Below are positions 33,825 through 42,682 of a stretch of DNA of 64,000 nucleotides, piece by piece; position 1 is the stretch's first letter, and each line of letters starts with the position of its first letter. Source of the stretch: Pelobacter propionicus DSM 2379 (lineage in GTDB: Bacteria > Desulfobacterota > Desulfuromonadia > Geobacterales > Pseudopelobacteraceae); contig NC_008609.1 of the NCBI RefSeq assembly GCF_000015045.1, positions 2,613,501 to 2,677,500 on the forward strand. Reading direction: 5' to 3'. The notes under the pieces are model-generated. The model worked only from the letters and a program-made list of their open reading frames with translations, was not told where the DNA came from and did no database searches. The position numbers and the translations under genes are program-made.

Positions 33825-34241
33825 CTAGGCCGCCTTACGCCGATCCTCCGCGCCTTCCCGCCTCCCGAGTCCCTCGGAAATGAGCATCAGCACAAGAGTG
33901 TTGATACTGACGCCTTCGGCTTTTGCCCGTGCCTGAAGGGTGGCATGGAGAGAACGGGGAAGCCTCTGAACGAATTTGACCGGCTTGCCCTCCTCGTCGT
34001 AATGCGAAGGTGCCGGGATCTGCCGCCCCATGTCGGTCTGTGCCGATACCCAACTGTTAAAGGCGTCACGTCCGTTGATGAGCGCTTCTTCCATGGTTTC
34101 ACCGTCTGATATGCAACCGGGAAGGTCGGGGAAGGTGATCATGTACCCGCCGCCGTCCTCGGTCGATAGCGGCGCGATGACATGGCCGTAGGCTTCAAAG
34201 GGATAGGATGCAGCAACGGGCTTGATGCGTTTGACGTTCAT
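33825..34241 (-). CDS. HicB-family antitoxin-like protein without a HicA partner
   Basis: This 138-residue protein has the partial RNase H-like HicB domain ('GYMITFPDLPGCISDGETME', 'ALINGRDAFNSWVSAQTDMG') and a C-terminal ribbon-helix-helix ('FVQRLPRSLHATLQARAKAE', 'GVSINTLVLMLI'). The ATG at 34241 follows an AAGGAG site. HicA toxins are usually encoded next to HicB; I find none on either side. The sequence upstream is occupied by a palindromic repeat and a short open stretch without HicA features. It may be an orphan regulator left after loss of the toxin. Confidence 0.82.
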   Translation of the reverse strand: MNVKRIKPVAASYPFEAYGHVIAPLSTEDGGGYMITFPDLPGCISDGETMEEALINGRDAFNSWVSAQTDMGRQIPAPSHYDEEGKPVKFVQRLPRSLHATLQARAKAEGVSINTLVLMLISEGLGRREGAEDRRKAA

Positions 34242-34299
34242 GGCGTCTTCTCCTTGAAAGCCCAGAAGCTTAGCACCTTGTAACGCTAATTTTTTCGCA

Positions 34300-34378
34300 C
34301 CAAACCCCTCCAAACCTCCCCTTATCAGGGGAGACTTAAAGGCTTCCCCCCTGACAAGGGGGGACTGAGGGGGGTTGG
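34300..34378. repeat. Palindromic dispersed repeat (CCCCTTATCAGGGG type)
   Basis: A 79-bp imperfect inverted repeat. CCAAACCCCTCC pairs with GGGGGGTTGG, enclosing two hairpins, CTCCCCTTATCAGGGGAG and CCCCCCTGACAAGGGGGG. This type of extragenic palindrome is common and is often transcribed into hairpins. It lies between hicB and the wecB-like gene. Confidence 0.75.
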
Positions 34379-34397
34379 TTTTAGATGTTACGCGGTA

Positions 34398-35507
34398 CTA
34401 GCACGCCATTTCATCCAGCAGTACCCGTACGATCCTCTCGGCTGCCCTGCCGTCCCACCTGTCCGGCACCCTCCCCTGCGGCAGGTCGCCGGAGAGGATT
34501 TTGCGGGCGCACTCCAGGACCCGGGCGGGGTCGTTCCCCACCAGGAAGTTGGTGCCCAGTTCGCAGGTGATGGGGCGTTCGGTGTTGTTGCGCATGGTGA
34601 TGCAGGGGACGCCCAGCACGGTGGTCTCCTCCTGCAGGCCGCCGCTGTCGGTGAGCACCAGGCGGGCGTTCATGTTCAGATGCAGGAACTCCAGGTACCC
34701 CAGGGGCTCGGTGACCCAGAGCCCGGAGACTGCGTCGCCGCTGGAGAAGAAGTGGCTGAGGCCGAACTGTTCGGCCATCTTGCGGGTGCGGGGGTGGATG
34801 GGGAAGATGATGGGGAGTTGACGGGATATGTCGGCTAGCGCCTCCAGCAGGCCGCCCAGCACAACGGGATCATCCACATTGGAGGGGCGGTGCAGGGTCA
34901 GGGTGGCGAACCCCTTCGGCTTGAGCCCCCACCTGTCCACAAGGCCGACCTCTTTGGCCTTCTCCCGGTGCCTGAGCAGGGTGTCGATCATGACGTTGCC
35001 GACAAAGTGGATCTTCTCCTGCCCTACCCCTTCGGCCAGCAGGTTCTCGTCGGCGAAGTGGTCGGTGGTGAAGAGGAAGTCGCAGAGCACGTCGGTACAG
35101 AGGCGGTTGATCTCCTCCGGCATGCCCATGTCGCGGGAGCGCAGGCCGGCCTCCACGTGGGCCACCTGAATGCCCAGTTTCTTGGCGGTGATGGTGCAGG
35201 CCATGGTGGAGTTGACATCCCCCACGACGATGACCAGATCGGGCTTCTCCCTCAGGCAGACTTTTTCGAATTCGACCATGATCTTGGCCGTCTGTTCGGC
35301 ATGGGAGCCGGAGCCGACCTCCAGGTTGATATCCGGCCTGGGCATGCCCAGGTCGACGAAGAAGGAGCTGCTCATCTTCTCGTCGTAGTGCTGGCCGGTG
35401 TGGACGAGGAGATGGTTAATCTGTTCGGGATATGCGTTCATGGCCTCGATGATCGGGGCCATTTTCATGAAGTTCGGGCGAGCACCGACGATGTTCAGTA
35501 TTTTCAA
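34398..35507 (-). CDS. wecB: UDP-N-acetylglucosamine 2-epimerase (WecB-like)
   Basis: This 369-residue GT-B-fold epimerase converts UDP-GlcNAc to UDP-ManNAc. It begins 'KILNIVGARPNFMKMAPII', the WecB signature with GARPN in place of the usual GTRPE. It continues with 'LLVHTGQHYDEKMSSSFF', 'LVIVVGDVNSTMACTITAKK', 'VAHVEAGLRSRDMGMPEEIN', 'THRPSN'-like 'LTLHRPSNVDDP' and 'LVLTDSGGLQEETTVLGVPC'. I set the start at a TTG at 35507, seven bases after GGAG, because the family sequence begins there; no ATG is available. The product would feed ManNAc-type sugars to the polysaccharide and could be a substrate for the UDP-sugar dehydrogenase encoded at 25952-27241. Confidence 0.9.
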   Translation of the reverse strand: MKILNIVGARPNFMKMAPIIEAMNAYPEQINHLLVHTGQHYDEKMSSSFFVDLGMPRPDINLEVGSGSHAEQTAKIMVEFEKVCLREKPDLVIVVGDVNSTMACTITAKKLGIQVAHVEAGLRSRDMGMPEEINRLCTDVLCDFLFTTDHFADENLLAEGVGQEKIHFVGNVMIDTLLRHREKAKEVGLVDRWGLKPKGFATLTLHRPSNVDDPVVLGGLLEALADISRQLPIIFPIHPRTRKMAEQFGLSHFFSSGDAVSGLWVTEPLGYLEFLHLNMNARLVLTDSGGLQEETTVLGVPCITMRNNTERPITCELGTNFLVGNDPARVLECARKILSGDLPQGRVPDRWDGRAAERIVRVLLDEMAC

Positions 35508-35544
35508 GGCCTGCTCCTCCTCGTATCGTGCCTTCCCGTCAGGT

Positions 35545-36222
35545 TCAAATCCGTTTCCTCGCTCCCCGTCGCCACGCGACCAGAGCAAATCCCGCCAACC
35601 CTGTACCCACGAGGAGCAGTGACGCCGGCTCAGGTGCCGCAATCGCCACATTCCAGGTGCCCGCAACCCAGGGATGGGATGTATCAGCCTGGCTGTCGTA
35701 GCCGTTGATGATAACCAGATCGCCCGAGAGATCGTGCCCCGGCGCAAGGTTATTCAGAGAAATCCAGGGCGGTCCGTATATCCATGCATCCGCATCCGAA
35801 ACCCTGCCGGTGGGTGGCTCGGCGACAAAATTTGATATGTACGGCTCGCCTGCACTCGTGCCGACAAAAGAACCATTCATGGTCAGAAACAGATTTGAAA
35901 AACTGTTTACGGAGAGCGACGCGCTATATTTCGTATTTCCCGCCAGCAGAGCACCGCCCCCTCCAGCCAATGACGGCCCCATGTCCTGCCACTGGCTAGG
36001 GCTGCCCCATGAATTTCCGGTGCTTTCAAACAGGTTGAAGCCGATTGACGAGTCCTGTACCCAGGAAGGAGTGGAATAGTAGGTAAGCGTCAGATTGATT
36101 CGCTGGTTTGGGGTGGCATGAACAACAGAGAGAGGGAAAAATAAGAAAAAAAAGCTGGACAGAAAAAAAATGCGAAACCCCGACAAGCCATAGCAGTTTT
36201 TCCCTGTTTCAAATAGCCACAT
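35545..36222 (-). CDS. Second secreted PEP-CTERM protein
   Basis: This 225-residue exported protein has a long signal peptide (residues about 14-36, 'FRIFFLSSFFFLFFPLSVVHA'), a beta-rich domain with 'INLTLTYYSTPSWVQDSSIG' and 'MGPSLAGGGGALLAGNTKYS', and a PEP-CTERM signal at its end. The signal is 'APEPASLLLVGTGLAGFAL' followed by 'WRRGARKRI'. The ATG at 36222 has GGAGG eight bases upstream and is preferred to the start of the open frame. Exosortase A should process it. I see no sigma-54 promoter upstream, unlike the PEP-CTERM gene at 19294. It lies 37 bp before the TTG-started wecB-like gene, so the two may be one transcript. The mature domain is not recognised. Confidence 0.85.
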   Translation of the reverse strand: MWLFETGKNCYGLSGFRIFFLSSFFFLFFPLSVVHATPNQRINLTLTYYSTPSWVQDSSIGFNLFESTGNSWGSPSQWQDMGPSLAGGGGALLAGNTKYSASLSVNSFSNLFLTMNGSFVGTSAGEPYISNFVAEPPTGRVSDADAWIYGPPWISLNNLAPGHDLSGDLVIINGYDSQADTSHPWVAGTWNVAIAAPEPASLLLVGTGLAGFALVAWRRGARKRI

Positions 36223-36527
36223 TTTTCTACCTCCGTCAGCAGAGATAGAGCAAATTAACACATACTCTAAAACAATGAAACTCAAATCTTCATAGGTTAT
36301 TTATTAGTCGTATGACACCATATACTCTCCGATCTACCAGTAGAATCGCAATAGCGACTACAATCTATTTAGAGTGAAGGCGAAATTTGACCCTACAAGC
36401 TATCTCACTGACACAGCAAGTGCACTACTTATAATTTCAGTTAATTTGATTTATTTACATAAAAACAGGACCATCTATTTATTCAATAAAGAGTCCTGCT
36501 TTATTAATGCCACCAACACAAACAAAA
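36223..36527. other. 305-bp AT-rich intergenic region
   Basis: No gene is seen. It marks the step from GC-rich to AT-rich DNA and should carry the promoter for the PEP-CTERM gene at its left end. No clear terminator for the gene at 36528-38120 was found. Confidence 0.4.
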
Positions 36528-38120
36528 CTATTTTATCAAAGTGCCTTTAAAATTCACAGGAGCCTTAATAGATGTGTCTTCACAAGTAATGAGTATACTT
36601 TCTATGTCAGAATTAGCATTTATTGTACCTCTTCCACGATGCACAGCACACTTTTGATTCTCAGGATGAGATGATATGGTTACATTATAATCAGATCCTG
36701 GCATGTAGTATTTCATAAAAGAGAAGTTTATTGTATTAGCCCTATTGTCAGAATTAACAGCAATTTCGTCTTGACCATTGTTTTTCAATGTCAAATTGCC
36801 TTTCATTAGAATAACAGTACCCTTAACTTTATATGAACTAGAAGCCAATCGAGTCATATCAACCTGAAAAACGTGTATGAGAGGCAATCTATTAGATAAA
36901 TTACTCGTATCGCCGCCAGTTGAAGCAATATATAATCTTTGCGTTGAAGGATCATATGCTGCGGAACCACCATATATATCAACACCAACAAAATCAAATG
37001 GCAGCTTCCAAACGGCATAAGGCAACACATCCCACGGCTTCTTTTGCCCAGCTTTCACCGCAATCAGATCATTAGTATCGTATGCCCACGCTTGATAGAT
37101 ATAAGGATATTGATGTGGCCCTTTTCCACCAACACCTGTTGGATCGTAACATTCGTCATTTACCGTGCCTATCAAAGCAGGATCTCCAGTAGAGCCACCA
37201 TAACAATATGGACCTAGACCGTGATATCCAAAATAAAGCAGACTTCTGCTTCCTGGAATCATCATCATTCCCTTAATCCTCGTGCTTAACGACCAATAAG
37301 CACTTGATGGCTCTCCAAGTGCAGGAGCTGGATTTCCAAGAGTTGAGTTCGTAACAGGGTAATAGAGCAAAGGAACATCTGGCACAGGGGTGACCACTCC
37401 CAAATTAGCAGGGTCAAAAGCAAAAGCCGCTGGCCCCGCCGATGTCCGGCTCACAACAGATATGCAGCCATTTCCAGTCAAAACGGGTCCCCCCAAAGCC
37501 GTTTGCATACTTTCAGGCACCAATGACATAAATCCAGAACGAAAGCTTACTCCACTTGTATCCGAACCAACTTGGAACATTCCTTTAAAATCACCAAGCG
37601 TTGAAAGATTTAGGCCTGAAGTAAAATGTGATGTAGCTACGGAGGGACTTCCAACGCCATAGTAAGAATATGATGTACCTATCAGCTTATTGTTATATAC
37701 AAGCAATCCACCTAGCTTTCCGTATGTGCCACTAATTTTTACACCACCGCTCGCCAAATTACTTATATTTCCTTCGGTAATATCAGAAAAATTTTGTAGT
37801 ACAGTGGCAACCTTAAGACTAGACAAGTTTGCACTGTTCACTGGCTCAGGAATGCTAACTTCTGACACCATTTGGTTTTGATCATGTCCAACAATAAAAA
37901 GCGACTTGTTTGTTGGATTGAAAGTAATTACCGCACTTGCATACGAGAAAGAAGATGCCCCAAACGTTCCAACTGGCAAACGAAAGGCACCAACGTAGTT
38001 TAAATTATTAGCATAAATAAGTGGATCCTCGGCAAAAACAATATCATTCGTCAAAAAACAAATAAACCCAATTAAACAAGACACAAATTTAAACTTCTTT
38101 TTACTTGTCATCAAGTTCAT
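36528..38120 (-). CDS. Secreted protein of unknown function with a C-terminal beta domain
   Basis: This 530-residue exported protein has a signal peptide ('FKFVSCLIGFICFLTNDIVFA'-like, residues 9-28). The main part has regular beta-propeller-like spacing ('LFIVGHDQNQMVSEVSIPEP', 'LLVYNNKLIGTSYSYYGVGS', 'LLYFGYHGLGPYCYGG', 'RLYIASTGGDTSNLSNRLPL'). The last 85 residues ('KGTVILMKGNLTLKNNGQDE', 'YNVTISSHPENQKCAVHRGR') look like a diverged copy of the Geobacter-type extracellular beta domain with 'LQNNGGDDL' and 'QPSGQTCTV' segments. It is not PEP-CTERM tagged. I take the ATG at 38120, eight bases after GGAG. It may recognise or process polysaccharide, but that is a guess. The gene is AT-rich like the cassette that follows. 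Confidence 0.7.
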   Translation of the reverse strand: MNLMTSKKKFKFVSCLIGFICFLTNDIVFAEDPLIYANNLNYVGAFRLPVGTFGASSFSYASAVITFNPTNKSLFIVGHDQNQMVSEVSIPEPVNSANLSSLKVATVLQNFSDITEGNISNLASGGVKISGTYGKLGGLLVYNNKLIGTSYSYYGVGSPSVATSHFTSGLNLSTLGDFKGMFQVGSDTSGVSFRSGFMSLVPESMQTALGGPVLTGNGCISVVSRTSAGPAAFAFDPANLGVVTPVPDVPLLYYPVTNSTLGNPAPALGEPSSAYWSLSTRIKGMMMIPGSRSLLYFGYHGLGPYCYGGSTGDPALIGTVNDECYDPTGVGGKGPHQYPYIYQAWAYDTNDLIAVKAGQKKPWDVLPYAVWKLPFDFVGVDIYGGSAAYDPSTQRLYIASTGGDTSNLSNRLPLIHVFQVDMTRLASSSYKVKGTVILMKGNLTLKNNGQDEIAVNSDNRANTINFSFMKYYMPGSDYNVTISSHPENQKCAVHRGRGTINANSDIESILITCEDTSIKAPVNFKGTLIK

Positions 38121-38340
38121 AGTCATACTCCTTTTTCTAAAGAGCAATTATCAACACGCTACAAAATACTAGATTTACACTCCATAGCACTACCATTATT
38201 TCAAGCATTTAGCATTAAATCAATCATTGTCGGCAATATTATAGCAAAACATTTCCATTAACATCATATTACATTCAAACACCAGAACAATAAATAACAA
38301 AACGCAAATTACATCTAGCATAATATTCATATTCATTTGT

Positions 38341-39453
38341 CTAAAATATCAATCTATCATAAACAACGGCATACTCCCTAGCCATCCTATCATTTGAGTA
38401 ATCTTGTTCAACCTTTAATCTGCCATTATATGCCAGTTTCTCGGTTTTTTCAGGATGATCCATCAGGAATATTAACTGTTCTGAAAGCTGTTGAAAATCT
38501 CCAACTGAAAACAATAAGCCAGTTTCATTATGCGACACAAGAATGCGGTTACCAGGGATATCGGATGCTACGACCGGAATATTCAGCGCCATAGCCTCCA
38601 TAACACACCGTGGTGTCCCTTCGGAAAGAGACGGCAATACAAAACAGTCAAATCCTCTCAGGAAACAAGCGGCATCAGTCCGAAATCCAGCAAAGAATAC
38701 GAGATGTTCTATAGCCAGAGCTTTTGCATGAGCCTTGAGTTGGCGACTGAAATCGCCATCTCCCACTAGAACAAGCTTGACTCTACGTCTAACTTCGGAC
38801 AATGCAGCAACTGAATTCAATAACGTAACAAGATCCTTACTCTCTACCAACCTTCCAACATAACCAATAACATACGAATCATCATCAAAACAGGTATTAG
38901 CAACAGATGAACGCACTTCATCAATATCAACACCATTTGTAATCAAGCGAATATTCCCAGTACAATATCTTTGAACATCACAACACAGTGTCTCAGATAA
39001 AGGACAAACCATATCCATAAACCTGAACAAAAAACGATCAAGTTTTTCATACAACTGAAGCTTCGTATCCTTCTCCACACTCCAACCATGGGGGGTAGTC
39101 AGAATTCTGCATCCTGCCACTTTTGCAGCTAAAATCCCTAATAAATCGGATTTATAGCCATGACCATGAATAATCTCAACTCCCTCATTCCGGGCCCAGC
39201 TTGCCAAGCGCACAGCAGCAAAAGGATTAAACTTACCCCCAGTCACAAAATCAAAAGCGTCTAAGCCACGTTCAGTTGCAGCCAAAACAACTGCAGATTG
39301 CTCCCCTTCGCGATCAACCAAGTTTACCAGAGTCGAGCGAAAGTGTCTGTCATCCATAGCTCGCATGAGCGCAAGGATCCAACGTTCTGCTCCATACAGA
39401 CCGCTACTCCCAATAAGATGAACAACATGGATCTTTTTCTTTCGTTGACTCAA
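38341..39453 (-). CDS. Family 4 glycosyltransferase
   Basis: This 370-residue retaining GT4 has an N-terminal acceptor domain ('HVVHLIGSSGLYGAERWILA', 'EGVEIIHGHGYKSDLLGILA') and a C-terminal nucleotide-sugar domain. The latter has 'IGYVGRLVESKDLVTLLNSV' and the E-x7-E motif in 'LSEGTPRCVMEAMALNIPVV'. It is the last gene of the AT-rich cassette operon, 3 bp after the acetyltransferase gene. It should add one sugar of the repeat unit on the lipid carrier; donor and acceptor are unknown. Confidence 0.88.
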   Translation of the reverse strand: MSQRKKKIHVVHLIGSSGLYGAERWILALMRAMDDRHFRSTLVNLVDREGEQSAVVLAATERGLDAFDFVTGGKFNPFAAVRLASWARNEGVEIIHGHGYKSDLLGILAAKVAGCRILTTPHGWSVEKDTKLQLYEKLDRFLFRFMDMVCPLSETLCCDVQRYCTGNIRLITNGVDIDEVRSSVANTCFDDDSYVIGYVGRLVESKDLVTLLNSVAALSEVRRRVKLVLVGDGDFSRQLKAHAKALAIEHLVFFAGFRTDAACFLRGFDCFVLPSLSEGTPRCVMEAMALNIPVVASDIPGNRILVSHNETGLLFSVGDFQQLSEQLIFLMDHPEKTEKLAYNGRLKVEQDYSNDRMAREYAVVYDRLIF

Positions 39454-39456
39454 GAG

Positions 39457-40065
39457 TTACCTCTCCCTGTCCGACACGCTTTCCGGCAGCCTGTTTTTAA
39501 GCACCTTCGCCGGATTTCCTCCCACGATGCTGAACGGGGGGACATCATTCACCACAACACTACCGGCCGCCACAATACTCTTACGCCCTATATTCGCCAT
39601 AACAACCGAACTGTTACCCAGCCAGCAATCTTCACCGATCACAATCTTCACCAGCTCCCCGCCCTGCTCCCGCATGGGAATATCCAACCGATCAAAACTA
39701 TGCTGCGTCTTCCCACTGATTATGTCCACATTGCTCCCCAACATCACGTCGTCCTCAATCCTGCATAAACCGATACAACAGTTGGTACCGATATAGACAC
39801 GCCTACCAAGCTCGATTCCGTGTTGATTGAGGCGGGTGCCAAATTCAATGCAGCAGTCGTTATGGCATTCAGCAAGAGACAGACAGTAAAATTGTCGACG
39901 CAGATAATTCCCCGGAATGCCGGGAATGAGGCTCAGCAGTTGAGAACATCCCTGAAACATCTGATCAGATTTGATGAAGCTCTCTCCAACGATCAAAACG
40001 GCATAGAGAGGCACAACCAGAATCTTGGCACTAAAATCTGCTATCACTTTGAAAAATGCTTTCAT
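39457..40065 (-). CDS. Hexapeptide-repeat O-acetyltransferase
   Basis: This 202-residue left-handed beta-helix acetyltransferase of the serine acetyltransferase/NodL type has repeats such as 'RVYIGTNCCIGLCRIEDDVM', 'GSNVDIISGKTQHSFDR' and 'IVIGEDCWLGNSSVVMANIG'. It ends in 'GSVVVNDVPPFSIVGGNPAK', the conserved cap of sugar acetyltransferases. The catalytic His is probably in 'KTQHSFDR'. It may acetylate the polysaccharide unit. It overlaps the O-antigen-ligase-like gene by ATGA and lies in the middle of the cassette operon. Confidence 0.85.
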   Translation of the reverse strand: MKAFFKVIADFSAKILVVPLYAVLIVGESFIKSDQMFQGCSQLLSLIPGIPGNYLRRQFYCLSLAECHNDCCIEFGTRLNQHGIELGRRVYIGTNCCIGLCRIEDDVMLGSNVDIISGKTQHSFDRLDIPMREQGGELVKIVIGEDCWLGNSSVVMANIGRKSIVAAGSVVVNDVPPFSIVGGNPAKVLKNRLPESVSDRER

Positions 40066-41369
40066 GCAGGATCAAGTTTCTCCTGACATATCTGCGCAAG
40101 TGAATTGTTGATTATCAACAGAAAAAAGAAGATTTCATAGGTGTTGAGGCTAAGGAACAAAGAACATACCACAAGGCCAGAAAAAGAGATCATACAAGTC
40201 TTATTGTATTGATCAATCCGTTTGGCAGTTTCATCGGACTTTTCAGCATTGCATCGAAGCAATACTCTTCGCGCATTACGATAGAATGTATATATCAGAA
40301 GGACATAGCAGACACCTGCACCAAGCCCAGACTCCGCCGCAAACTGAATGAGTGTGTTATGGGCTACCATGGGACGATGTTCGATAAATATGGGAAGTGC
40401 CGTTACAAATGAACCTAGCCCCACACCAGTGACAGGATGAGTCAGTATCATCTTCACCCCTCCGCCCCAGGCATCCAGCCTGTCAGTTGCAGAACGGTCA
40501 CCCTCATATTCTGCGATTATTTCGCTCCTGTCCTTCATGACGCTACCCGCCTGCCACTGATAGAACATGAAAGCCCCCAACAAAACAGGAATCGCCAGAA
40601 TCTTCCTTTTACTCAAGAAAAGCCCCACAAAGAGAGTCACACAAATACCAAGTAGACCACCACGGGAACCGGTAAGAAAGATTGCATGCCCCCCCAACGG
40701 GATAACTGCCCACAACAGATACCGGAGCCATTTCTTACGGACTTCCATCCCCAGGTAAAAGACAAACGGGAGTCCTGTAACAAAGAACATGGCAAAAGCA
40801 TTTTCATCGCCATAAATTGAGCCACCACCAATGCTCCTCGGTCCCATCAAGCGCCCCATGTTGAACTGGCTCCAGTTGGCGGAGAGATACTGATCATTCG
40901 CCCAGTAAGCCAAATATATGACACTCACCACCATGACGAGCGTGAGATACCGAATTTTTTTCAGATCATCGACGGTAATCGTGGCACAGAAGTAAAACAG
41001 GAACACATTGTTCATGAGCGAAAAAATCTGCTCCGGGGTACGGCCACCAGAAGCATACAAATCGACAAACGGGCCAAGCCAATAGGAAACGGCCAGAAAC
41101 ACCCAGAGGAGCAAAACATAGAGATTGAGGCGGGTCTTGAGGAGTCGAGGGGCAAGGTTTCCCTTTAATAGATCAATGCCAATCCCGGCTATAGCGAATC
41201 CTGCCACAAGAAGCGATACCCGCACCCCATCAAAAACCCACCACCAGATATATTGGGGGCCGAGCAGTGAAAGAAAATAATACGAAGAAATCCCAATCCA
41301 CGGCCTCATCAGAGCGGAAAAACCGGTTACCATAATGAGCAAAAGTAGGAGAATTTTTCCCACAGTCAC
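40062..41369 (-). CDS. O-antigen ligase/polymerase-like protein, exosortase A-associated
   Basis: This 435-residue membrane protein of about eleven helices is in the Wzy/WaaL (O-antigen ligase) superfamily. The long outer loop has 'FLTGSRGGLLGICVTLFVGL', 'RSEIIAEYEGDRSATDRLDA' and 'HPVTGVGLGSFVTALPIFIE', the last being the usual motif around the essential His ('HRPMVAHNTLIQFAAESGLG'). One branch of this family is tied to exosortase A loci as a putative O-glycosylation ligase, which suits its place. It would join polysaccharide units or transfer glycan to a protein. It overlaps both neighbours by ATGA. Confidence 0.85.
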   Translation of the reverse strand: MTVGKILLLLLIMVTGFSALMRPWIGISSYYFLSLLGPQYIWWWVFDGVRVSLLVAGFAIAGIGIDLLKGNLAPRLLKTRLNLYVLLLWVFLAVSYWLGPFVDLYASGGRTPEQIFSLMNNVFLFYFCATITVDDLKKIRYLTLVMVVSVIYLAYWANDQYLSANWSQFNMGRLMGPRSIGGGSIYGDENAFAMFFVTGLPFVFYLGMEVRKKWLRYLLWAVIPLGGHAIFLTGSRGGLLGICVTLFVGLFLSKRKILAIPVLLGAFMFYQWQAGSVMKDRSEIIAEYEGDRSATDRLDAWGGGVKMILTHPVTGVGLGSFVTALPIFIEHRPMVAHNTLIQFAAESGLGAGVCYVLLIYTFYRNARRVLLRCNAEKSDETAKRIDQYNKTCMISFSGLVVCSLFLSLNTYEIFFFLLIINNSLAQICQEKLDPA

Positions 41370-42682
41370 TTCCCTCGCTCTAGGCCAACGTCAACTGTTA
41401 CCTTTACAGGCACTCCCCTGTGGCCAAAAGAATTAACCGAACAGACCGTCAGTGAGTTCCTTCCTTTATGCAGTTTCCAGTTAAATCTTGCAGACTTTTC
41501 GCTAATCCTAAAAGCATCATCCACGGTTATCTCAAAATGAGAATAATTGGGTGTAACTGTATCCATGTATATCGGTATTGTCCTGGTTGATTTATTGGAC
41601 CGAACGAAAGAGACATGCGTCTTGTTGATATCCCAATACAGGGCGTGGGGGTGATTGATCTTTGTCATCAAAGTCAGCACTGGCGGCAACCTTCTGTCAT
41701 CCCAGAAGAGTGTAGCAACGTCGCTCCGTCGCGGATGGCCAGGAAAATATCTATTTGAAAGCCAATCATTTCTCATGTCGACATTGAAACAGCGATAGTA
41801 GTTAAATAATATCGGAATGCGGCGTTCAAACTCAGCATCGGCCCTCCGCCTTCCTTTAACTATCGTAATGCGATCGGTTGTTCGATCCATTACTGCATTA
41901 TGGATCTCGAGGACACTCAAGGGCATAGCGTCACGCTCGTACCAGATGTTGAAATCAGGATCAACGGCGACCCATTTTACATATCGGTTACTCCAAACCT
42001 CGGCAATCGCGTGCATATCGGAGGATTCATAACCGTCCTTTGTCAAGGATACGAGACGAGCCTGATGCCCGAGTGCTGATGCGACCTGAATGAAAGTCAT
42101 GGCATAGACATGGCACCAGAACCGCTTGCCATGACGAGAATGAGAAAGAATAACACCTGCATCGAACTCTCCCGGGGCGAACGCATCCGCTCCGCTCGTT
42201 CCATGCACCCATTGCCCATGAACCCAATCCAATATGGTGATTATCTGCAAGAAATCATCATCAGTCGTAACGGCGAGTTTAGACAGCCCGTATTTCTCTC
42301 TCAAAGAGGCAAGACGGGGATCCGACGATGGTTGATAGGAAAACGGATACCTACTGCGAATGAGAGGACTGTTATCATAACGACTCACCACTACGGTTTC
42401 CCCAGGGAACATACTTCCAATAACCTCTGCCAGTTTTGCGGAAGAAACGAAGCCATCAGGGAAAGTCGTTATTTTATCGGGACCAACAGGACAAGGCATA
42501 GTTATTGGCGCGGGATCATGCAGCGCAACAAGCATGCTGACACCATGGAGAGTCATACCGCGCAACAAAATCCTGGAAACTTCGAGAGGGCTTTTACTGT
42601 AATGCCAGGATATGAGCAATACCCCGATAAGCATTAAAGCTGGTACAGCCCAAAGACATCTTTTCAACACAGGACTTTTCAT
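41366..42682 (-). CDS. Membrane-anchored transglutaminase-like protein
   Basis: This 438-residue protein has an N-terminal membrane anchor (about residues 9-26) and a transglutaminase-like domain in the middle. The triad can be read: Cys in 'HGKRFWCHVYAMTFIQVASA', His in 'SSDMHAIAEVWSN' and Asp in 'VKWVAVDPDFNIWYERD'. A C-terminal Ig-like part follows ('IPIYMDTVTPNYSHFEITVD', 'VPVKVTVDVGLERGK'). Transglutaminase-like proteases of this fold can cleave or crosslink peptides. In a polysaccharide cassette it could attach or trim a protein partner of the glycan, which is speculation. It is coupled by ATGA to the neighbours on both sides. No close named family comes to mind. Confidence 0.75.
   Translation of the reverse strand: MKSPVLKRCLWAVPALMLIGVLLISWHYSKSPLEVSRILLRGMTLHGVSMLVALHDPAPITMPCPVGPDKITTFPDGFVSSAKLAEVIGSMFPGETVVVSRYDNSPLIRSRYPFSYQPSSDPRLASLREKYGLSKLAVTTDDDFLQIITILDWVHGQWVHGTSGADAFAPGEFDAGVILSHSRHGKRFWCHVYAMTFIQVASALGHQARLVSLTKDGYESSDMHAIAEVWSNRYVKWVAVDPDFNIWYERDAMPLSVLEIHNAVMDRTTDRITIVKGRRRADAEFERRIPILFNYYRCFNVDMRNDWLSNRYFPGHPRRSDVATLFWDDRRLPPVLTLMTKINHPHALYWDINKTHVSFVRSNKSTRTIPIYMDTVTPNYSHFEITVDDAFRISEKSARFNWKLHKGRNSLTVCSVNSFGHRGVPVKVTVDVGLERGK

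Noticed and set aside
33662-33883. Small plus-strand frame between yefM and hicB
   Set aside because: No ribosome binding site and no family features; it overlaps the antitoxin operator and the hicB 3' end.
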